Notes under the pieces: model-generated
Database searches by the model: none
What the model was told of the DNA's origin: nothing
The model's input: the letters and a program-made list of their open reading frames with translations, nothing else
Assembly (NCBI RefSeq): GCF_014651535.1
Contig: NZ_BMXB01000005.1
Span: 62,001-126,000, forward strand
DNA from: Salinimicrobium marinum
Lineage (GTDB): Bacteria > Bacteroidota > Bacteroidia > Flavobacteriales > Flavobacteriaceae
DNA length: 64,000 nucleotides
Direction of reading: 5' to 3'
Made by a program: the position numbers and the translations under genes
Part shown: positions 35,562 through 44,952 of the stretch, in pieces
How positions within the stretch are numbered: the stretch's first letter is position 1
Layout of the letters: every line of letters begins with the position of its first letter

Positions 35562-36080
35562 CTATTTTCTCTCCATTACAGTTCCACATTTGTCACAAGT
35601 GCGCAACTCTTCACTTTCGTAAAAATGCTTGAAATGTTTCTGAAAATCATTTTCAATGTCATTTAAAGTGAAGTAAACCTCATATAATTTGTTGTTGCAA
35701 TTGTCACAAAACCAAATTAATCCATCTTTTGCATCAAGATCTGTTCGTTTCCTTTCCACCACTATCCCTACAGAACCTTCCTGTCTTTCGGGAGAATGAG
35801 GGGTTTCTGCAGGGTTCAGGTACATGTCGCCGGGGCCAAGTTCCATCGTCACCTTTTGCCCCTCATCCTGTACATGTACTTTTATATTGCCTTCCAGCTG
35901 GTAAAACAGCTCTTCAGTTTCATTGTAGTGGTAATCTTTGCGATCATTAGGGCCGCCCACCACCATCACGATGTAATCCTCAGATTCTGTGTACAAACTT
36001 TTATTTCCAACAGGTGGTTTTAAAAGATCCCGGTTTTGTTCAATCCATTTATTCAGGTTGAACGGTTTATTTACTGCCAT
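35562..36080 (-). CDS. 3-hydroxyanthranilate 3,4-dioxygenase
   Basis: Cupin Fe(II) dioxygenase that opens 3-hydroxyanthranilate on the kynurenine route from tryptophan to quinolinate/NAD or on to catabolism. In 172 residues the iron ligands fall at His51, Glu57 and His95, and the C-terminal rubredoxin-like metal site has Cys125, Cys128, Cys162 and Cys165 (WFCDNCN, RTCDKCG), the same spacing as the characterised bacterial enzyme as I recall it. The second metal site marks the bacterial form. Other kynurenine genes are not in the window. Confidence 0.95.
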   Translation of the reverse strand: MAVNKPFNLNKWIEQNRDLLKPPVGNKSLYTESEDYIVMVVGGPNDRKDYHYNETEELFYQLEGNIKVHVQDEGQKVTMELGPGDMYLNPAETPHSPERQEGSVGIVVERKRTDLDAKDGLIWFCDNCNNKLYEVYFTLNDIENDFQKHFKHFYESEELRTCDKCGTVMERK

Positions 36081-36242
36081 TTTTCATATTTTATATCATA
36101 AAATTAAGCATTCTAAAGCTAACATTGTCTGCTCCTGCTTTTTCTTTCCATTTCTATTGCTTCGGAAGGTAATATGCTCCATAAATGACCAGAGGCAACA
36201 ACAATTTTTTTCCTAACTTTCTACCCATAAATCACCATTATT

Positions 36243-37313
36243 ATGAAAAAAATATTTCTTCTCGTATCGCTTGTCTTTGCCTTTGGTTGTAATGATTCCG
36301 GAAATGCACCAGTCCCACAGGCTGAAGCTTCAGAAAAACCAGAAACTCATGATCCTGAAAACTTCGGAATTGTCATTCACGGGGGAGCCGGTACCATCCT
36401 GAAGGAAAACATGTCCGATTCGCTGGAGCAGGCCTATAAAACCAAGCTGGAAGAAGCCATTAGAACAGGCCATGAAATTCTGGCTAACGGAGGGACTGCC
36501 TTAGAAGCTGTTCAAAGAACCATCAATGTATTGGAAAACTCTCCTCTTTTTAACGCCGGAAAAGGAGCTGTATTTACCAATGAAGGAAAAAATGAACTGG
36601 ATGCTTCCATTATGGATGGTGCAACCCTTAATGCCGGAGCGGTCGCAGGGGTGACTACTGTCAAAAACCCAATAAACCTGGCTTATGAAGTAATGGAAAA
36701 CTCAGAACACGTGATGATGGCCGGAAAAGGTGCCGAAACATTTGCCGCTCAAAATGGACTGGAAATAGTAGATCCAGAATACTTTTATACCGAAAACCGC
36801 TTCCGAAGCCTGGAGCGCATAAAAGATAGAGAGGAAACTCAGCTGGATCATGATGATAATAGGTCTGCCTTTGTAGACTCTTATATTAAAGATTCTAAAT
36901 ACGGAACTGTAGGTGCTGCAGCATTGGATAAACACGGCAATCTTGCTGCCGGGACTTCCACCGGCGGAATGACCAACAAACGTTGGGGACGCATAGGAGA
37001 TGCCCCTATCATCGGTGCAGGAACGTATGCCAACAATAAAACCTGTGCGGTTTCAGGAACAGGATGGGGTGAGTTTTTTATTCGTGGCGTGGTGGCTTAT
37101 GATATTTCAGCTTTAATGGAATATAAAGGATTAAGCCTCCAGGAAGCAGCCCGGGAAGTAATTCAGAAAAAGAATCCGGAGCTGGGAGGTAACGGCGGAA
37201 TCATTGCCATAGACGGTGAAGGAAATGTAGCCATGGAGTTTAACACTGCAGGAATGTATCGGGCAACCATGAATAAGAATGGCGAACTTGAAATAGGGAT
37301 TTACAGCGAATAG
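36243..37313 (+). CDS. Isoaspartyl peptidase/L-asparaginase (Ntn-hydrolase), predicted lipoprotein
   Basis: A 356-residue N-terminal-nucleophile hydrolase of the plant-type asparaginase family, which removes isoaspartyl residues or deamidates Asn. The proenzyme is cleaved before the Thr in KYGTVGAAALD (about residue 222); later GTSTGGMTNKRWGRIGDAP and ISGTGWGEFF-like segments form the substrate site. The N-terminus is a lipoprotein signal with lipobox FAFGC near residue 16, so the enzyme should be membrane-anchored in the periplasm or outer membrane. It is transcribed alone. Confidence 0.92.
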   Translation: MKKIFLLVSLVFAFGCNDSGNAPVPQAEASEKPETHDPENFGIVIHGGAGTILKENMSDSLEQAYKTKLEEAIRTGHEILANGGTALEAVQRTINVLENSPLFNAGKGAVFTNEGKNELDASIMDGATLNAGAVAGVTTVKNPINLAYEVMENSEHVMMAGKGAETFAAQNGLEIVDPEYFYTENRFRSLERIKDREETQLDHDDNRSAFVDSYIKDSKYGTVGAAALDKHGNLAAGTSTGGMTNKRWGRIGDAPIIGAGTYANNKTCAVSGTGWGEFFIRGVVAYDISALMEYKGLSLQEAAREVIQKKNPELGGNGGIIAIDGEGNVAMEFNTAGMYRATMNKNGELEIGIYSE

Positions 37314-37366
37314 GGGAAAAATTTTTTATAATAATCCGGCACCTTTCTTACGGTTCACTTGACATC

Positions 37367-37399
37367 AACTTTTCCAAAGTTTGGAACTTTGGAAAAGTT
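37367..37399. repeat. Perfect 15-bp hairpin
   Basis: AACTTTTCCAAAGTT and AACTTTGGAAAAGTT are exact complements around a TGG loop. It lies 54 bases after the asparaginase stop and may end that transcript; no long T-run follows (CTTTAACGG), so RNA processing or a repeat remnant are alternatives. Confidence 0.6.
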
Positions 37400-37469
37400 C
37401 TTTAACGGAAGATTACTTCTTTTAACATAAGATTAAATCCCTATTTTTCGGTAGTCTCTGCTCTACCTA

Positions 37470-37477
37470 TAGCTTTG
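37470..37477 (+). promoter_or_regulatory. Candidate -7 box for the phospholipase A gene
   Basis: TAGCTTTG matches TAnnTTTG, 47 bases before the ATG at 37525. A poor -33 candidate (TTTTTCG) lies about 19 bases upstream. Confidence 0.35.
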
Positions 37478-37524
37478 CTTCAAACATTTCCGAAGGAATT
37501 TAATTAGAAGTCAACAACTTTACA

Positions 37525-38370
37525 ATGAAAATATACTACACCATATCATTTTTGATCCTTTTAGCCTTCAGCAGCAGCAGCAGTTATGGGCAGCAGTTAA
37601 CCAGAGAACAGGTAGACGATACTATTAGCAAAATGTCTTCCTTTTCCATGTATGAGGACAACTATTTTATTAGCGGTGTCCCTTTAAATGAAGATATCAA
37701 CAAGCAAACTGCAGATGCAAAATATCAAATAAGTTTCAAGCAACTCATTACCCGAAAAACGCTGCCGCTGGATTCCTATCTTTTTCTTACTTATACCCAA
37801 ACCTCTTTCTGGAACGTGTATGATACTTCCAGCCCATTTGAAGAAATAAATTTCAATCCGGGGATTAGTGTGGGAAAACCCATCTACAATAGCGATAACA
37901 GGCTCATAGGAATGGCTTTTCTTAATGCCCAACACGAATCAAACGGTCGCGACAGCATCTACTCCAGAAGCTGGAACAAACTCTCCCTTAGCTTTAAGGC
38001 AGCTCTTACAGACAGGATACATATGAGCATTGAGGGCTGGCTTCCGTTTCGGTATAAAAAAGACAATCCCGATCTCATGGAGTACATGGGCCCCGGGGAA
38101 CTGGATTTTACGTATGATCTCAAACCAGACCGACTGGCACTGGAGGTAATGGTGCGAAAAGGCCTTAATTGGGAATGGAAAGGAGCTGTAAGAACGAGAT
38201 TATCTTACAGACCCTTCAAAATGAGAACCCATCGGCTTACCCTGGAATGGTTTCATGGATATGCAGAAAGCCTGATAAGCTACAATGAATTTACCAGCAT
38301 GGTAAGAATAGGATTCTTATTTAAATCTGATGACCTCAATTTTCTGAAACCTGCTCCCAATCAGTTTTAG
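37525..38370 (+). CDS. pldA: Outer-membrane phospholipase A
   Basis: A 281-residue outer-membrane phospholipase A1 of the OMPLA family, a calcium-dependent 12-strand barrel that removes misplaced phospholipids from the outer leaflet. The signal peptide ends SSSSSYGQ. The active-site block reads NAQHESNGRDSIYSRSWNKL near residues 132-151, which carries the catalytic His and Ser (HxSNGR) and the later Asn of SRSWN, as in E. coli PldA. Strands continue to the C-terminus. It is monocistronic, upstream of the efflux operon. Confidence 0.92.
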   Translation: MKIYYTISFLILLAFSSSSSYGQQLTREQVDDTISKMSSFSMYEDNYFISGVPLNEDINKQTADAKYQISFKQLITRKTLPLDSYLFLTYTQTSFWNVYDTSSPFEEINFNPGISVGKPIYNSDNRLIGMAFLNAQHESNGRDSIYSRSWNKLSLSFKAALTDRIHMSIEGWLPFRYKKDNPDLMEYMGPGELDFTYDLKPDRLALEVMVRKGLNWEWKGAVRTRLSYRPFKMRTHRLTLEWFHGYAESLISYNEFTSMVRIGFLFKSDDLNFLKPAPNQF

Positions 38371-38529
38371 TATTTATCTCCACTAACCCTTCTTTCAAAA
38401 ATTTCCACCTAATCTTCAGGCTGACATAAGCTTAACTTAAAGTTAGCCTCGGTCGTTGTTTTATCATTTCCCACCCCACTAATTTTGTTACAAACGTCCC
38501 TTGCAACATCGCAAGAAAATTTTAGTTTC

Positions 38530-38566
38530 ATTGGTTCGGTTTGTTCAGAACTAATCACTACTTTTG
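38530..38566 (+). promoter_or_regulatory. Promoter and candidate operator of the efflux operon
   Basis: TACTTTTG (38559-38566) fits the -7 consensus and ends 22 bases before the GbsR-type gene. Just upstream, ATTGGTTC (38530-38537) and GAACTAAT (38548-38555) form an interrupted palindrome with one mismatch and a 10-base spacer that contains TTTG. A MarR/GbsR dimer binding there would block the polymerase, so autorepression is likely. Another 13-bp palindrome (TAACTT-A-AAGTTA) lies at 38433-38445. Confidence 0.5.
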
Positions 38567-38588
38567 CGCCTTCAGAAAATTAATGTAG

Positions 38589-39086
38589 ATGAAGGAAGAA
38601 GATTTAGATAAGCAAAAAAGGCAATTGATCGAAAAAATGGGAGTCCATTTTGAAACGGAAAACCTGGCACCCCTGGCGGCAAGAATATTTGCCACCTTGA
38701 TTTTAACAGGGAATAAAGGTGTCACGTTCGAGGAACTTGTGAATAACCTTTGTGCCGGAAAAAGTTCTATTTCAACCCATTTAGATCATTTACAGTCGAC
38801 AAAAAGGGTGAGATATTACACCAAATCGGGAGACCGGAAGCGATATTTCATCATTAACCCGGACCTGATGTTGAATCTTATTGATGAAAAAATTGCCAAA
38901 TGGGAAAATGAAAAAAAACTTCATGAGGAGATTTTAATATACAAAAAAGAAAGGAATGCCCTTAAAAAAGATAGTGAAGAACATCAATTTGATCTAGATT
39001 TCCAGAGGGATTTCCTCACTTTCCTGGAGGAGACCACTGCCGCAGTTCAAAAATTTAGATCAAGAATAATTACAAGAAACACCTAA
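38589..39086 (+). CDS. GbsR/MarR-family transcriptional regulator
   Basis: A 165-residue winged-helix regulator. The helix-turn-helix region spans about 40-95 (GVTFEELVNNLCAGKSSISTHLDHL then wing residues VRYYTKSGDRKRYFIINP), followed by a long charged dimerisation helix. An ATG 6 bases earlier is followed directly by a stop, so 38589 is the start. It lies 21 bases upstream of the membrane fusion gene and is most likely the local repressor of the RND pump, perhaps relieved by a toxic substrate. Confidence 0.88.
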   Translation: MKEEDLDKQKRQLIEKMGVHFETENLAPLAARIFATLILTGNKGVTFEELVNNLCAGKSSISTHLDHLQSTKRVRYYTKSGDRKRYFIINPDLMLNLIDEKIAKWENEKKLHEEILIYKKERNALKKDSEEHQFDLDFQRDFLTFLEETTAAVQKFRSRIITRNT

Positions 39087-39107
39087 TAAATACAATAGTT
39101 AATCAAG

Positions 39108-40226
39108 ATGAGAAAATTAAGTTATTTCGGTTTTATATTAAGCACTTTTCTTTTTATGTCGTGCCAGGATGAGCAGAGTGCACAAGGTGCCGCTCAAGGC
39201 CCTGCGCCGTATCCGGTTATTGAAGTTCCCAATAAAACTGTGACTGGTTATACAACCTATCCTGTAAGCATCGAAGGTACTGTAAGCAGTGCTGTACGCG
39301 CCAAGGTTTCAGGTTATATTACAGATGTACTGGTGGATGAAGGACAGCCGGTAAATAAGGGACAAACGTTGTTTAGACTGGAAACAGAATCATTATCTCA
39401 GGATGCCGGTGCTGCCAGAGCGAATGTAAATGCAGCCCAGGTTGAAGTAGATAAACTTAAGCCTTTGGTGGAGAAAAATATCATTAGCCCTGTACAACTT
39501 GAAACAGCCAAAGCACGCCTGGAGCAGGCAAAAGCCAATTTAAATAGTGTTGCTGCCAGTATTGGGTACGCTACTATAAAAAGTCCTGTAGATGGTTATG
39601 TAGGCGCTATTCCTTTTAGAGAAGGCGCGCTTGTAAGTCCCGGTGATCCAACTCCGCTTACCACAGTTTCAGATATTGATGAGGTGTACGCTTTCTATTC
39701 AATGAATGAAAGAGACTACCTGAATTTTATTCAGAATGCTGAAGGAGAAACAATTTCAGAAAAAATTGAAAACTTCCCTGAAGTAGAGCTTGCCCTTGTA
39801 AATGGAAAGATCTATGAGCACAAAGGTGAGATCGAAACAGTAACAGGCCAGGTTGACCGCTCCACAGGAACCGTTGGCTTTAGGGCAAAATTCCCTAATC
39901 CAGGTAGAATCCTCGCTTCCGGGAACAGTGGTAATATAAGAATTCCAAGAACGTATGAAAACGTACCAGTGGTTCCTGAAGTTTCTACTTTCGAGCAACA
40001 GGGAAAAGTTCATGTTTACCAGGTACAGGGTGACACTGTAGCTATTTCAAAAGTTATCCAGGTACAGGACAGGATTGACAATGTTATTGTAGTTGCTTCG
40101 GGTCTACAGCAAGGCGACAAGATCATTGCCAGAGGTGTGGGACAGTTGCGAAATGGTACACCTGTACAACCGCAACCCGTGGCTTTTGACAGTATCGCCA
40201 ATACCCTACAACCAGTATTTAAATAA
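39108..40226 (+). CDS. RND efflux periplasmic adaptor (membrane fusion) lipoprotein
   Basis: A 372-residue adaptor linking the inner-membrane RND pump to the outer-membrane channel. A lipobox (LFMSC, Cys about 19) anchors it. The biotinyl/lipoyl-like half-motifs are visible (VSGYITDVLVDEGQPVNKGQTLF near 64-86 and YATIKSPVDGYVGAIPFREGALVSPG near 147-172), separated by a helical hairpin, then beta-barrel and membrane-proximal domains. It is the second gene of the four-gene efflux operon; the permease begins 11 bases later. Confidence 0.94.
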   Translation: MRKLSYFGFILSTFLFMSCQDEQSAQGAAQGPAPYPVIEVPNKTVTGYTTYPVSIEGTVSSAVRAKVSGYITDVLVDEGQPVNKGQTLFRLETESLSQDAGAARANVNAAQVEVDKLKPLVEKNIISPVQLETAKARLEQAKANLNSVAASIGYATIKSPVDGYVGAIPFREGALVSPGDPTPLTTVSDIDEVYAFYSMNERDYLNFIQNAEGETISEKIENFPEVELALVNGKIYEHKGEIETVTGQVDRSTGTVGFRAKFPNPGRILASGNSGNIRIPRTYENVPVVPEVSTFEQQGKVHVYQVQGDTVAISKVIQVQDRIDNVIVVASGLQQGDKIIARGVGQLRNGTPVQPQPVAFDSIANTLQPVFK

Positions 40227-40237
40227 AAAATTAGAAA

Positions 40238-43200
40238 ATGCTAAAGACTTTTATAGAGAGACCTGTACTATCTACAGTAATCTCCATCATCATATTTATG
40301 CTGGGAGTGCTGGCAATTACCACGCTACCGGTCACCCAGTATCCAGACATTGCTCCACCTACTGTACAGGTTAGTGCCAACTATCCGGGTGCTAACGCAG
40401 AGACGGTTCTGGAAAGTGTTATAATTCCTATCGAAGAACAAATTAACGGGGTGGAAGGGATGACCTACATTACCTCAACAGCCAGTAACAATGGTAGTGC
40501 AAGTATAAATGTTTTCTTCGACCAGGGAATTGATCCTGATATTGCTGCAGTAAACGTGCAAAACCGGGTGGCAAGGGCCACACCTTTGCTTCCGCGGGAG
40601 GTAACACAATCGGGGGTAACAACGCAGAAACAGCAAACCAGTTCCCTGATGTTTCTTACGATGTTATCTGAAAATGAAGAATATGATGCTACTTTTATTC
40701 AGAATTATCTCAACATCAATGTTATTCCTGAATTAAAAAGGATCAATGGGGTTGGAGATGTGCGTCTTTTTGGATCTAAGAACTATGCCATGAGGATTTG
40801 GCTGCAACCAGAAAGACTTGCAGCTTATAATCTGATGCCATCTGATGTTACTGCTGCCATCAACGAACAGAGTTTGGAAGCAGCTGCAGGTTCTTTAGGA
40901 CAAAATGATGCCGAGGCTTTTGAATATGTTATTAAATATGGTGGACGCTACAATACCGAAGAAGAATATGAGGACATCATCATTACAGCCCTTGACAACG
41001 GCCAATTTTTAAGGTTAAAAGATGTCGCGGAAATTGAGATGGACGCCGAAGGATACAGTGTTATTTCTTATACAAACGGATTACCGGGAGTAAGTATGGC
41101 AGTTTACCAAACTCCTGGTTCCAATGCACAGGAAATTATCGAAACTATCCATGAAAGGTTAGCCGAACTTGAAGGAGGTTTTCCTTCAGGACTTGATATC
41201 CTTATAAATTTTGACACTAATGAATTCCTGCAGGCTTCTATTAGTAAAGTGGTTATCACACTTATTGAAGCTTTTATTTTGGTGTTCCTGGTGGTATTTC
41301 TTTTCCTTCAGGATTTTAAATCCACCTTGATCCCTGCCATAGCAGTTCCGGTATCTATTGTGGGCACCTTTTTCTTCCTTAATCTCTTTGGTTATTCCAT
41401 CAACCTACTTACGCTGTTTGCACTGGTACTTGCCATTGGTATTGTGGTGGATGATGCAATTGTGGTAGTGGAAGCCGTACATGCCAAACTGGAAGAAGGC
41501 GCTGAAAGCGCAAAGAAAGCTACGGAATCTGCCATGAATGAGATCGCAGGAGCTATTATTTCGATTACGCTGGTAATGGGTGCGGTTTTCATTCCCGTTA
41601 CTTTTATTTCGGGACCTACGGGAGTATTCTATGAACAATTTGGGGTGACTTTAATGGTGGCTATTGCAATTTCAGCAGTAAACGCATTAACGTTGAGTCC
41701 AGCATTATGTGCTTTGTTCCTGAAACCACATCAGGAGAAAGCACACGAGAAAAAAGGATTTCTAAAGAGATTTTTTACCTCTTTTAATGTTGCATTTGAT
41801 GTTACAACCAAAAAATATGTGAAATCGCTAGGTTTCCTATATAGGTTTAAATGGATCACTGCTGTGATAATTATTGCTTCTGTAGGAGCCATTTTCTGGG
41901 CTTCTTCAACCACTCCTACAGGTTTTGTGCCTGATGAAGACCGGGGGATGGTTATGGCTAATATCTCACTTCCTCCGGGAGCATCATTGGACCGAACTGT
42001 AGAAGTGACTTCCGCATTAAGCGAAAGAGCAAGGCAAATTCCGGGAATAGAAGCAGTTTCTATGGTAAACGGATTTAGTTTGATTGGTGGCGCCGGAAGT
42101 AATTACGGACTTGGATTAATTAAACTTGCCCCCTGGGATGAGCGTGATGACGACTCAACTTCTGTGGAAGCCATTATTGGACAACTTTTTGGAGTAGGTG
42201 CAGGCATTGCCGATGCTGATATCCTGTTCTTCCAGCCTCCAAGTGTACCTGGATTTGGTGTTTCCTCGGGGTTTGAGATGCAGATCCTTGACAGGTCGGG
42301 TGGTTCTTTTACCGAACTTGACCAGGCAGCCCAGGGATACCTTAATGATTTAATGCAGAGACCAGAGATTTTGTATGCACAGAGTTCCTTTAACACCAAT
42401 TATCCGCAGTATGAAATTGACCTGAACGTGCCAAAGGCCAAAGAAGCCGGCGTCTCGATTAGCAGTATTTTCTCCACCCTTCAGGGATATATAGGAAGTA
42501 TGTATGCAGCTGACTTTGCCCGCTTCGGAAAACAGTACAGGGTTTATGTACAGGCTAAACCGGAAGCGCGAGCGACTGTAGGAGACCTTAATTCCCTATT
42601 TGTTAGAAACGGACAGGGGGAAATGGCTCCTATTACAGAATTCGTAGAATTAAAACGGGTTTATGGACCACAATCTGTAACCAGGTTTAACCTCTTTAAT
42701 GCGGCCGCAGTAAATGGAGCACCGGCTCCCGGATATTCTTCGGGTGACGCCATTGCAGCAGTACAGGAAGTAGGAACCGGCTCTCTTCCGGCAAATTATT
42801 CTATTGATTTCTCGGGATTAACAAGGGAAGAAATTTCAGCAGGAAACCAGACGATATTTATCTTCATGTTAAGTATTATGTTTGTGTATTTCATCCTGGC
42901 GGCGCAATACGAAAGTTACTTACTTCCATTAACCGTATTGCTCTCACTTCCGGTGGGAGTGATGGGAGCCTATGTTACTACCGCATTGACAGGTTTGGAA
43001 AACAACATTTACTTCCAGATCGCTTTGATCATGCTGCTGGGGCTGCTGGCCAAAAATGCCATTTTGATCGTGGAATTTGCCATACAGCGGCGTAGAGCAG
43101 GAATTCCTATAGTCGAAGCTGCTTTTGATGCGGCAAGGGTACGACTCAGACCAATTTTGATGACTTCCTTCGCCTTTATTATAGGATTGTTGCCGTTGGT

Positions 43201-43384
43201 ATTTGCTACCGGAACCGGAGCAGCAGGAAACAGATCCATCGGTACAGGTGCCGTGGGTGGTTTACTTATTGGTACCCTGCTTGGAGTTTTCATTATTCCA
43301 ATCCTTTACATCCTGTTCCAGTGGCTTCAGGAGAAAATTAGCGGAAAACCGGAAGCTGTTACTGAAAACAATGATCATTTATAA
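40238..43384 (+). CDS. RND multidrug efflux permease (HAE1/AcrB type)
   Basis: A 1048-residue inner-membrane proton/drug antiporter. It shows the usual duplicated layout of TM1, a large periplasmic loop, TM2-6, TM7, a second loop and TM8-12. The proton-relay Asp pair is in GIVVDDAIVVVEA near residue 407, and the Lys partner in LGLLAKNAILIVEFA near 938. TLPVTQYPDIAPPTVQVSA after TM1 is typical of AcrB homologues. Substrates cannot be predicted in detail; the HAE1 group usually carries hydrophobic drugs and bile-salt-like compounds. Confidence 0.97.
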   Translation: MLKTFIERPVLSTVISIIIFMLGVLAITTLPVTQYPDIAPPTVQVSANYPGANAETVLESVIIPIEEQINGVEGMTYITSTASNNGSASINVFFDQGIDPDIAAVNVQNRVARATPLLPREVTQSGVTTQKQQTSSLMFLTMLSENEEYDATFIQNYLNINVIPELKRINGVGDVRLFGSKNYAMRIWLQPERLAAYNLMPSDVTAAINEQSLEAAAGSLGQNDAEAFEYVIKYGGRYNTEEEYEDIIITALDNGQFLRLKDVAEIEMDAEGYSVISYTNGLPGVSMAVYQTPGSNAQEIIETIHERLAELEGGFPSGLDILINFDTNEFLQASISKVVITLIEAFILVFLVVFLFLQDFKSTLIPAIAVPVSIVGTFFFLNLFGYSINLLTLFALVLAIGIVVDDAIVVVEAVHAKLEEGAESAKKATESAMNEIAGAIISITLVMGAVFIPVTFISGPTGVFYEQFGVTLMVAIAISAVNALTLSPALCALFLKPHQEKAHEKKGFLKRFFTSFNVAFDVTTKKYVKSLGFLYRFKWITAVIIIASVGAIFWASSTTPTGFVPDEDRGMVMANISLPPGASLDRTVEVTSALSERARQIPGIEAVSMVNGFSLIGGAGSNYGLGLIKLAPWDERDDDSTSVEAIIGQLFGVGAGIADADILFFQPPSVPGFGVSSGFEMQILDRSGGSFTELDQAAQGYLNDLMQRPEILYAQSSFNTNYPQYEIDLNVPKAKEAGVSISSIFSTLQGYIGSMYAADFARFGKQYRVYVQAKPEARATVGDLNSLFVRNGQGEMAPITEFVELKRVYGPQSVTRFNLFNAAAVNGAPAPGYSSGDAIAAVQEVGTGSLPANYSIDFSGLTREEISAGNQTIFIFMLSIMFVYFILAAQYESYLLPLTVLLSLPVGVMGAYVTTALTGLENNIYFQIALIMLLGLLAKNAILIVEFAIQRRRAGIPIVEAAFDAARVRLRPILMTSFAFIIGLLPLVFATGTGAAGNRSIGTGAVGGLLIGTLLGVFIIPILYILFQWLQEKISGKPEAVTENNDHL

Positions 43385-43393
43385 AATTATAAA

Positions 43394-44794
43394 ATGAAGA
43401 ATTTAAGAGTATATAAATTTATTTTAGTTCCGGCCGTTTTGTTCTCATTGCAGTCCTGCTTTGTGGCAAAAGACTATGAGCGTCCTGAAGTAGTGGAAGA
43501 AGAGTATTACAGGACAGACATGCTGCCCGAAGATGGCTCCAGCATGGCAGATGTTTCCTGGAGGGAACTATTCACAGATCCATATCTCAAGGGTTATATA
43601 GAAGAAGCTCTCGAGAACAATATTGATATACGTATTGCACTCCAGCAGATCTCTGCTGCCGAAGCTTATGTTAAACAGGGAAAAGCCAGTTACTTTCCCA
43701 CCTTTAGCCTTAGCGGCGGATTAAATCATCAAATCCTTTCCGGAAACAGTCAGTTTGGCTCCATTTTCGACGGAAGCATTACTCAGTATGAAGCTACAGG
43801 AAGTCTTTCCTGGGAAGCAGATATCTGGGGAAAGATTCGGAGTAATGACCGGGCTTTTCAGGCTTCCTACCTGCAGTCTATTGCTGCACACCAGGCAGTA
43901 AAAACTGAATTAATAGCGAACATTGCCTCCTTGTACTACCAGTTGCTGGCTCTCGATGAGCAAACCCGTATTACCAGGGAGACCATTGTGACCCGTGAAA
44001 GCAGCCTGGAAACAACAAGAGCCTTAAAAGAAGCCGGTAACGTTACCGAAGTGGGCGTTCAACAAACAGAAGCGCAGCTTTACCGTGCCCGCGCAGTATT
44101 GCTAAACCTGGAGAACAACATTCGGCTTCTGGAAAACGGATTATCCATTTTGCTGGGTGAAGCTCCGCACCAAATAGAGAGAAGCAGCCTTGCAGAGCAG
44201 GAAATAGAAAGCGAATTAAGAATCGGGGTTCCCGCACAATTGCTAAGAAACCGTCCAGATGTAATTGCTGCAGAATACAACCTGGTCAATGCTTTTGAAC
44301 TGACCAATGTGGCACGCAGCAGCTTTTATCCTTCTTTGAATCTAACTGCTTCAGGTGGGTTCCAGAGTCTGGATTTTGCAGAACTTTTTAATGCCAATTC
44401 TTTATTTGCCAACCTCGCCGGTTCCCTGGCGCAGCCCGTTTTAAACAGGCGACAAATAAGAACGCAATTCGAAGTTGCACAGGCACAACAGGAAATAGCA
44501 TTTCTAGATTTCAGAAGATCAATTTTAACGGCTTCCCGTGAAGTTTCTGATGCGTTGTATAACTTTGAAACAGCCGAGGAAAGAATAGAGCTTAAAACGA
44601 AGGAATTTGAAGCTTATGATCTTGCCACCAGCTATTCTGAAGAATTACTCAACAATGGGATGGCAAATTACCTGGAAGTCTTGACCGCAAGGGAAAATGC
44701 CCTGAACTCCAGGCTGGAACTTATTGATGCAGAGTTAAACAGATTATACTCTATAGTAGACCTATACCAGGCTCTTGGCGGAGGCTGGGAATAA
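43394..44794 (+). CDS. TolC/NodT-family outer-membrane efflux channel lipoprotein
   Basis: A 466-residue outer-membrane factor completing the pump. A lipobox (LFSLQSC, near residue 22) gives lipid anchoring. The two OEP repeats (about 60-240 and 260-460) contain coiled helices such as VEVGVQQTEAQLYRARAVL-like segments and LRNRPDVIAAEYNL, a family hallmark. It begins 9 bases after the permease and is followed 39 bases later by a strong terminator. Confidence 0.95.
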   Translation: MKNLRVYKFILVPAVLFSLQSCFVAKDYERPEVVEEEYYRTDMLPEDGSSMADVSWRELFTDPYLKGYIEEALENNIDIRIALQQISAAEAYVKQGKASYFPTFSLSGGLNHQILSGNSQFGSIFDGSITQYEATGSLSWEADIWGKIRSNDRAFQASYLQSIAAHQAVKTELIANIASLYYQLLALDEQTRITRETIVTRESSLETTRALKEAGNVTEVGVQQTEAQLYRARAVLLNLENNIRLLENGLSILLGEAPHQIERSSLAEQEIESELRIGVPAQLLRNRPDVIAAEYNLVNAFELTNVARSSFYPSLNLTASGGFQSLDFAELFNANSLFANLAGSLAQPVLNRRQIRTQFEVAQAQQEIAFLDFRRSILTASREVSDALYNFETAEERIELKTKEFEAYDLATSYSEELLNNGMANYLEVLTARENALNSRLELIDAELNRLYSIVDLYQALGGGWE

Positions 44795-44833
44795 TTTTTT
44801 CATGATTGATTAGATTAGTTTAGTGTGTTGGTG

Positions 44834-44864
44834 ACTGCCCCGTTTTGCGGGGCAGTTTCTTTTT
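44834..44864 (+). terminator. Rho-independent terminator of the efflux operon
   Basis: ACTGCCCCG (44834-44842) pairs with CGGGGCAGT (44848-44856) around TTTTG, and TTCTTTTT follows. A strong GC stem closing the four-gene operon. Confidence 0.92.
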
Positions 44865-44952
44865 ATATGAATTTACATTCCTCTTAAAGTAGCTGGACTT
44901 TTAAATCACCTCGAGCAAATCCAACTTAGAATAAATCATTTTTCTCAATTAG

